From the NCBI GenBank assembly GCA_026393535.1, contig JAPKZY010000096.1, positions 1 to 64,000 on the forward strand: a DNA stretch of 64,000 nt, written 5' to 3'. The DNA comes from Actinomycetota bacterium. GTDB taxonomy: Bacteria; Actinomycetota; Acidimicrobiia; Acidimicrobiales; Ilumatobacteraceae. Positions within the stretch are counted from its first letter, which is position 1. Every line of letters begins with the position of its first letter. The position numbers were made by a program, and so were the translations under genes. Positions 59,454 to 64,000 of this stretch are shown here, piece by piece. The notes under the pieces were generated by a model that ran no database searches, had not been told where the DNA came from, and worked only from the letters and a program-made list of their open reading frames with translations.

Positions 59454-60621
59454 GAAAGAACGCACGCCCATGCCGGCGGGCTATTGGACAATCTGGACCA
59501 CCGTTGCACTTGACCTCGTTGGATTTGGCATTGTCGTGCCCATCTTGGGCCGCTATGCAGAACGATTCGGCGCAAGCGGATTACAAGTCGGTCTTATGTT
59601 CGCGTCGTTCTCTGTTGCACAGATGGTCTTTGCTCCCATTCTCGGGCGCATCTCAGACAAGGTTGGCCGCAAGCCCGTCATTGTGTTTTCTCTCATCGGT
59701 ACGGCGGTGGGCAGTTTTGTCACCGGCGCAGCTGGTGCACTGTGGGTTCTCTTTCTAGGTCGAATTCTTGATGGTGCGTCGGGAGCCAGTGTTGCCGTAG
59801 CGCAAGGCGCGGTCGCTGATATTGCTCCGCCAGAACAACGCGCACGTCTCATGGGAATGATGGGCGCCGCATTCGGCGTCGGCTTTGTTGTTGGGCCTGC
59901 TCTTGGTGGTCTTGCTGCGCTCGGTGGCCCACACGTGCCGTTTTACTTGGCCGGTTCGATTGCAGCGGTGAATGCAGTTGCCGCAATGATTCGGCTGCCA
60001 GAAACTAAACCCGACACTTCGCATATCACCGAAAAACATCAACGTGGAAGTGCGCTGTCTCCCTCTCTCAAACGATTCGCTCTTGTCGGTTTTCTCTCGA
60101 TGCTTGGCTTTGCAGGCTTCGAAGCAACGTTCTCAATCTGGGGTCAAAAGCAATTCGGTTTCACTGAAGGATCCGCATCAATTGTGTTCGTATTTGTTGG
60201 CGTCACCTTGGTTGCAGTTCAAGGCGGACTCATTGGTCCACTCACAGAAAAACTTGGTTCGCGAAAACTTCTTCGCATTGGTTTGTCATTAGTAGCAGTT
60301 GGGCTTCTTCTACTTGGCTTCACCACAACATGGCCGATGTTGTTCGTTGCATTGTTTTTGCTGTCGCTCGGCCAAGGCGTTTCTGGTCCGTCGGGTGGGG
60401 CATTGGTTGCAGAACTTGCTCCGGTTGAACGTCGTGGTGAAGCAATCGGATATCAACAAAGTACTGCTGCATTCGGGCGTGTAGCAGGCCCCGTTGCGGC
60501 CGGCGCATTGTTTGATCACGTGGGTATCAGCGCACCGTTTTTAGTGAGCGGCATTTTGATTGTCTTCGCTGTGGGCTCCGTATGGAGTATCACTCGCTCC
60601 GCGATTACTTCTGTGAAGTAA
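59446..60621 (+). CDS. MFS transporter (12 TM, drug-efflux-like)
   Basis: 391-residue major facilitator with about 12 hydrophobic helices. Motif A is GRISDKVGRKPVI (loop 2-3), and the motif C region is GFVVGPALGGL. The start is GTG 59446 (8-bp overlap with cysS) or ATG 59470; both precede the first helix. It resembles bacterial drug-efflux (DHA1) proteins; substrate unknown. The coupling to cysS suggests joint expression. Its 3' end overlaps the convergent phosphatase gene by 17 bp. Confidence 0.85.
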   Translation: MAKKERTPMPAGYWTIWTTVALDLVGFGIVVPILGRYAERFGASGLQVGLMFASFSVAQMVFAPILGRISDKVGRKPVIVFSLIGTAVGSFVTGAAGALWVLFLGRILDGASGASVAVAQGAVADIAPPEQRARLMGMMGAAFGVGFVVGPALGGLAALGGPHVPFYLAGSIAAVNAVAAMIRLPETKPDTSHITEKHQRGSALSPSLKRFALVGFLSMLGFAGFEATFSIWGQKQFGFTEGSASIVFVFVGVTLVAVQGGLIGPLTEKLGSRKLLRIGLSLVAVGLLLLGFTTTWPMLFVALFLLSLGQGVSGPSGGALVAELAPVERRGEAIGYQQSTAAFGRVAGPVAAGALFDHVGISAPFLVSGILIVFAVGSVWSITRSAITSVK

Positions 60622-61387
60622 TCGTCTCAACAATTTCGTCGGCAAGTTCGCGCGTGCTTGCAATAACGCCACTCCATCGTTTTGACAAATCAGGATCAAA
60701 TGTAAACGGACGATCGTGAATATCTCGAACGTATCCACCTGACTTTTCTACAATGAGCGAAATTGCTGCAAGGTCAACGATGCGATGAATATCGCCGCCC
60801 GGATCACAGAACGCATCGATTGCACCGTCAGCCACGAGAGCGCCCTCAAGCACCGTGGTTCCCAAAATTCGCATACGCTCCGCACGTTGAGCGAGAGCAG
60901 ACCATGCTGGCCATGTAGTGGGGCGAGGGCGCAACATCGACAACGATGATCCTTGTACAACTCTTTGGTTGGTTGTCTTTTTTACGACTGGGTCGTTGCG
61001 GTGAGCATGCCACCGGTAGCTAGTTCCAAGCCAAGTCACCAAAGATTCAACAACTACATCATCAACAACAATTGCGGCTGAGAAACCTGACAGTGGAACA
61101 CCAGATGCGGAGTTTGCAGTTCCATCTACAGGGTCGATGACTGCGGTGATTGCGGAGCCACGGTCAACCCAGCCAATCTCTTCCGAGAGAACATTCACGC
61201 CCAATCTTTCAAGCACCTGCAACACCGGTTCTTCGACGTATTGGTCGAGAAACATTGTTGGAGTTCCATCCCCACCAAGACCAATGTCAGCCGAGCGTTG
61301 CTCTCTAGTCATTGAGCGCATTGCTGTGGTGTATGCGGTTTCAGCCACTGCAGCCATTTCATTCAATAGTGTGCTGAAGTCGCTCAT
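60605..61387 (-). CDS. Inositol monophosphatase family phosphatase
   Basis: About 260 residues with the Mg-dependent FIG/IMPase fold. Acidic metal ligands are visible in VLSEEIGW, the DPVDGTANSASG motif, and a C-terminal GAIDAFCDPGGDIHRIVDLAA. Start is ATG 61387 or ATG 61396; the latter overlaps the phnM stop. Family members release phosphate from inositol phosphates, histidinol phosphate or related sugars. As the next gene after phnM in the operon, it may act on a sugar phosphate from the C-P lyase route; this is inference. Confidence 0.85.
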   Translation of the reverse strand: MSDFSTLLNEMAAVAETAYTTAMRSMTREQRSADIGLGGDGTPTMFLDQYVEEPVLQVLERLGVNVLSEEIGWVDRGSAITAVIDPVDGTANSASGVPLSGFSAAIVVDDVVVESLVTWLGTSYRWHAHRNDPVVKKTTNQRVVQGSSLSMLRPRPTTWPAWSALAQRAERMRILGTTVLEGALVADGAIDAFCDPGGDIHRIVDLAAISLIVEKSGGYVRDIHDRPFTFDPDLSKRWSGVIASTRELADEIVETITSQK

Positions 61388-61388
61388 G

Positions 61389-62567
61389 TCACGCATCCTG
61401 TAAAGCGAGTCCGCGACTAGCACCTTGGCCAGTGCGGAATGACCCGATTACTCGAGGATTCGCTCCGTCGAGATGACAGAGGGTGATGTCGCCTCGCGCG
61501 CCAACGACAAGGCTGCCACGGTCGTTGAGGCCAACAGTCTCGGCAGGGCCAGATGTGATCAGTTTGACTGCGTCAACAATGGAACACACTTGGTCACGCA
61601 CGAGAATGCCGACGGCACCGAGCATGGCAAAGGGAAGATAATCAGAGGAGAGCCCATCACAGAGCCCAAGAGAAATCAGTTCGGCAGCTGACACATTGCC
61701 TGTGTGGCTGCCACCTCGCACAACGTTAGGAGCGCCGCATACGGTACGCATTCCGGCGTTCTTTGCCAAGCGAGCTGCTTCCACTGTGGTGGGAAACTCT
61801 GCAATAGATGCATGCCAAGTAATCGCTTCTTCAACATCTTCAGGTGTTGCTGGGTCATGGGCCATCAGACGAATGGTTTGAGCGATTGATTGCTCTATGA
61901 GCCATGGAATAGCCGCCGCACGGTTGTGAAGTACCAAGTCTCTTTCCGCGATGACTTCGTCTACATGTGCTCGTGCAGTCTCGCGATCCATATTGCGGTT
62001 GCGCATGATCCAATTTTCAAAGAATGTACGGTCGCGGTACTGCCCAACACCTGGCGTGTGATCTTCAAAACTGACAAGTGGTCGAACATCACGTTTGCGG
62101 TCGCTGTCGATGCGATCGACGAGACCTTGGAATCCGTCTGCATCACGCGCGTCAAGTCTGTAGAGAACACGATTATCTACCAGAGTCGATTCATCAGAAT
62201 ACGAATGAATAATGTCGACCAGTCTGTTTGCTAGGTCAACGGTTCGGTTGCCGTCATTTTCGAATCCGATGCCATGAAAGAGTGTTGTTACTCCGGCTGC
62301 ACGAACTTTTGCTTCGAAAGATCTAACTGTGAATTCAAGTGGGAGGTCTGCTCCGGGGCGTGGCCGGTGTTCCATTTCGAATCCGTCGCTGTGTGTGTCG
62401 ACAATGCCAGGAATGCACAGTGCTCCACGACCATCTACTGTGCCATGGCTTCTTCCATCACGGGAATCAATTTCGGTGATGATGCCGTCTTCGATGACGA
62501 CGCGCGCGTCTTCAATGGCCCTGTCGGGAAGAATTGCTGTGATATTGGTAATTGTGTGAACGGTCAT
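61389..62567 (-). CDS. phnM: PhnM: ribose 1-methylphosphonate 5-triphosphate diphosphatase
   Basis: 392-residue amidohydrolase-fold enzyme of the C-P lyase pathway that removes pyrophosphate from the ribose-triphosphate intermediate. PhnM landmarks: PGIVDTHSDGFEMEHRPRPG (the HxD-type motif plus EMEHRPRPG), GVTTLFHGIGFE, and SFEDHTPGVGQYRD. It overlaps phnL by ATGA (62564-62567). Together with phnL and phnK on the same strand it is the 3' part of a phosphonate-degradation operon. A coupled start at ATG 62567 is secure. Confidence 0.93.
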   Translation of the reverse strand: MTVHTITNITAILPDRAIEDARVVIEDGIITEIDSRDGRSHGTVDGRGALCIPGIVDTHSDGFEMEHRPRPGADLPLEFTVRSFEAKVRAAGVTTLFHGIGFENDGNRTVDLANRLVDIIHSYSDESTLVDNRVLYRLDARDADGFQGLVDRIDSDRKRDVRPLVSFEDHTPGVGQYRDRTFFENWIMRNRNMDRETARAHVDEVIAERDLVLHNRAAAIPWLIEQSIAQTIRLMAHDPATPEDVEEAITWHASIAEFPTTVEAARLAKNAGMRTVCGAPNVVRGGSHTGNVSAAELISLGLCDGLSSDYLPFAMLGAVGILVRDQVCSIVDAVKLITSGPAETVGLNDRGSLVVGARGDITLCHLDGANPRVIGSFRTGQGASRGLALQDA

Positions 62568-63340
62568 GGTTGAACATCTCCTGGAGTTAATTGGGGTAGT
62601 ACTTGGTCCACTGGACCGTCTGTCACAACGCTTCCGCGTGACATAAGAATGATTCGCGATGCAAGACGGCTGATTGCGTCTAGGTCGTGAAATACAGCAA
62701 GAACTGCAACGCCTTGATCGCTGAGATCAGCGATCACTTCTATTGCTCGTTCCCTGTTCTCTGGGTCCAGCGCAGAAACTGGTTCGTCAAGAAGTAACAA
62801 ACGTGGCGGAGAAATCAAGCCAGCTGCAATATTGACGCGCTGCTTTTCTCCACCAGAAAGGACAGACGTATGGACATCCCACAAGGTGCGAGAAATGCCA
62901 AGGCGTGCAAGTGAATAACCAGCTTGTTCATGTGCGTCGGCAGTCGACATTCCGCGAGACACGCCTGCGCGTGCAACTAAGTCAATGACAGACCGACGTG
63001 GTTGAGCATGGAGGAATTGCGATACGTAGCCAATCTCGCGGCCACGAAGGGCAATCACTTCAGCATCTGAGAGTTGAGCGATGTCAACCCATTCGTCATT
63101 TGCCAGACGGAAACTCACGGACCCCGCAGTAATTGAGTATGTGCGGTAAATGAGTCTAAGGAGAGTGGACTTTCCTGCTCCAGAAGAACCAGCAAGTGAG
63201 ACATGTTCACCTGGGTGCACAACAAATGAAGCATCTTCCAATGCCGTGACCGTGCGGCCGTCAATGTTGTGCAGTGTGAATGATTTTGAGACATTCTTAA
63301 CATCCAAAATCGGAAGCGTCTTATTCATTGTCATCGTCAT
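62564..63340 (-). CDS. phnL: PhnL: C-P lyase-associated ABC-type ATPase
   Basis: 258-residue ABC ATPase. Walker A GSSGAGKSTLLR (about 52-63), signature LSGGEKQRVNIA (about 165-176), Walker B LLLLDEPVSALD. In the E. coli system PhnL stacks on PhnK on the C-P lyase core instead of serving a membrane transporter, and no permease gene is here. ATGA overlap with phnM (62564-62567) and with phnK (63337-63340). Confidence 0.93.
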   Translation of the reverse strand: MTMTMNKTLPILDVKNVSKSFTLHNIDGRTVTALEDASFVVHPGEHVSLAGSSGAGKSTLLRLIYRTYSITAGSVSFRLANDEWVDIAQLSDAEVIALRGREIGYVSQFLHAQPRRSVIDLVARAGVSRGMSTADAHEQAGYSLARLGISRTLWDVHTSVLSGGEKQRVNIAAGLISPPRLLLLDEPVSALDPENRERAIEVIADLSDQGVAVLAVFHDLDAISRLASRIILMSRGSVVTDGPVDQVLPQLTPGDVQP

Positions 63341-64000
63341 GTCCGGGCCGCCGCAACTAGTTTTTGGCTATACGGGTGATGGGGATCTTCAAGTAATTGA
63401 TCCGTTAAAGCATCTTCCACTACTCGGCCATGTTGCATTACTAAACAACGCTCGGTGAGCATCTCAATCACGCCAAAGTCGTGCGAAACAACAATTGCCG
63501 CTACTTGCAACTCTTCGAGGAGTTGACGAATTAAGTCGAGCACTCCAGAGGCAACGCTTGCATCAAGCCCGGTTGTTGGTTCATCAAGCAAGAGAATTGG
63601 TGGCTTGTTCGCCAAAGCGCGAGCGATTTGAACGCGTTGGCGCATACCGCCGGAGAAATTTCGAACAATGTCATCCATGCGATCAAGTGGAACTTCGGTG
63701 CGTGCAAGCAACTCACGTGCACGGTCTCTGATTGCGCCGAAGTTTCTCCATCCGGCGGCAGTCAACGGGTCTGCAATGTTTCCGCCAGCTGTGACGCCTA
63801 GGGCTAACCCCTCGGCAGGGTCTTGGTACACCACCGACAATGTGTTGATGCGTAGTTGACGTCGTGCGGATGGGTCAAGATCCAAAATATTGACATTGCC
63901 ATCTTCGAATGGAGCAAGGCGGACATCTCCAGTAGATGCTGCAACATCACCCGCGATACAGCGAAGAACTGTTGATTTGCCAGAACCTGATTCACCAACG
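63337..64000 (-). CDS. phnK: PhnK: C-P lyase core ABC ATPase (5' part off the right edge)
   Basis: Partial gene; 220 codons are inside the window. Walker A GESGSGKST is right at the edge, followed by YQDPAEGLALGVTAGGNIADPL, signature NFSGGMRQRVQIARALA, Walker B LLLDEPTTGLDAS and the H-loop VVSHDFGV. The PhnK-typical Q-loop region YQDPAEGL is intact. It continues beyond 64000; phnG-phnJ would be expected upstream (at higher coordinates) if the operon is standard. Overlaps phnL by 4 bp. Confidence 0.93.
   Translation of the reverse strand, partial: VGESGSGKSTVLRCIAGDVAASTGDVRLAPFEDGNVNILDLDPSARRQLRINTLSVVYQDPAEGLALGVTAGGNIADPLTAAGWRNFGAIRDRARELLARTEVPLDRMDDIVRNFSGGMRQRVQIARALANKPPILLLDEPTTGLDASVASGVLDLIRQLLEELQVAAIVVSHDFGVIEMLTERCLVMQHGRVVEDALTDQLLEDPHHPYSQKLVAAART

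Overview
The window comes from an actinomycete-type bacterium, most likely an uncultured aquatic member of class Acidimicrobiia (Ilumatobacter-like). Direct pointers are a mycofactocin cluster, an F420-type (Ddn-like) oxidoreductase, a DUF222/HNH endonuclease, a UPF0182 membrane protein, a PAC2 protein, an SCO6745-family protein, a DivIVA-type protein and a geranylgeranyl-reductase-like flavoprotein. Base composition looks close to 50% G+C by eye, low for the phylum. Coding density is very high: no gap between genes exceeds 300 bases, many neighbours overlap by ATGA or GTGA, and several genes appear to have leaderless promoters (TAnnnT box 6-9 nt before the start codon). The class assignment is inference; the phylum is well supported.

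Layout. 1-7.9 kb: the 5' part of a sulfatase, a patatin-like lipase, a hypothetical gene coupled to glnD, a NUDIX hydrolase, PAC2, SCO6745, GNAT and Ddn-like genes. 7.8-13 kb: PhyH dioxygenase, DUF222/HNH nuclease, DHA2 exporter, tag and a HEAT-repeat protein. 13-19.8 kb: envelope and division genes: a small membrane protein, a PDZ-Lon protease, a DivIVA protein with a phage-head-like C-terminus, UPF0182 and a coiled-coil protein. Then come an initiator tRNA and a strong terminator. 20-27.6 kb: a Cys-less thiolase-like protein with its DUF35 partner, two methyltransferases, and an oleA-oleB-oleC-oleD set for head-to-head condensation of fatty acyl chains into long-chain olefins; the oleB-oleC junction is broken. 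27.6-39 kb: general metabolism (thioesterase, amidohydrolase, PAP2, CoA-transferase, geranylgeranyl-reductase-like protein, FKBP, DCC protein, two flavodoxin-fold reductases, a quinone reductase, a secreted RCC1-phosphoesterase and an amidase). 38.8-42.6 kb: a double TetR-type regulator divergent from aguB-aguA (agmatine to putrescine), then ung. 42.7-45.2 kb: ROK kinase, alanine-racemase-like protein and DUF4395.

45.1-54.2 kb is the most distinctive part. On the minus strand runs mftA-mftB-mftC-plsY-dedA-mftE-mftF, a mycofactocin operon in which two membrane-lipid genes occupy the place where mftD is normally found. Divergent from it, a plus-strand operon encodes two NDMA-type, nicotinoprotein-like zinc alcohol dehydrogenases (the class expected to use mycofactocin), a MoxR-type AAA+ ATPase and a VWA (MIDAS) protein. 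I read this as a redox-cofactor factory facing its client enzymes plus a possible chaperone pair that activates them.

54.2-64 kb: LCP family protein, valS and cysS divergent across a 26-bp promoter, an MFS exporter, an inositol-monophosphatase-family phosphatase, and phnM-phnL-phnK (3' end of a C-P lyase operon that continues beyond the right edge).
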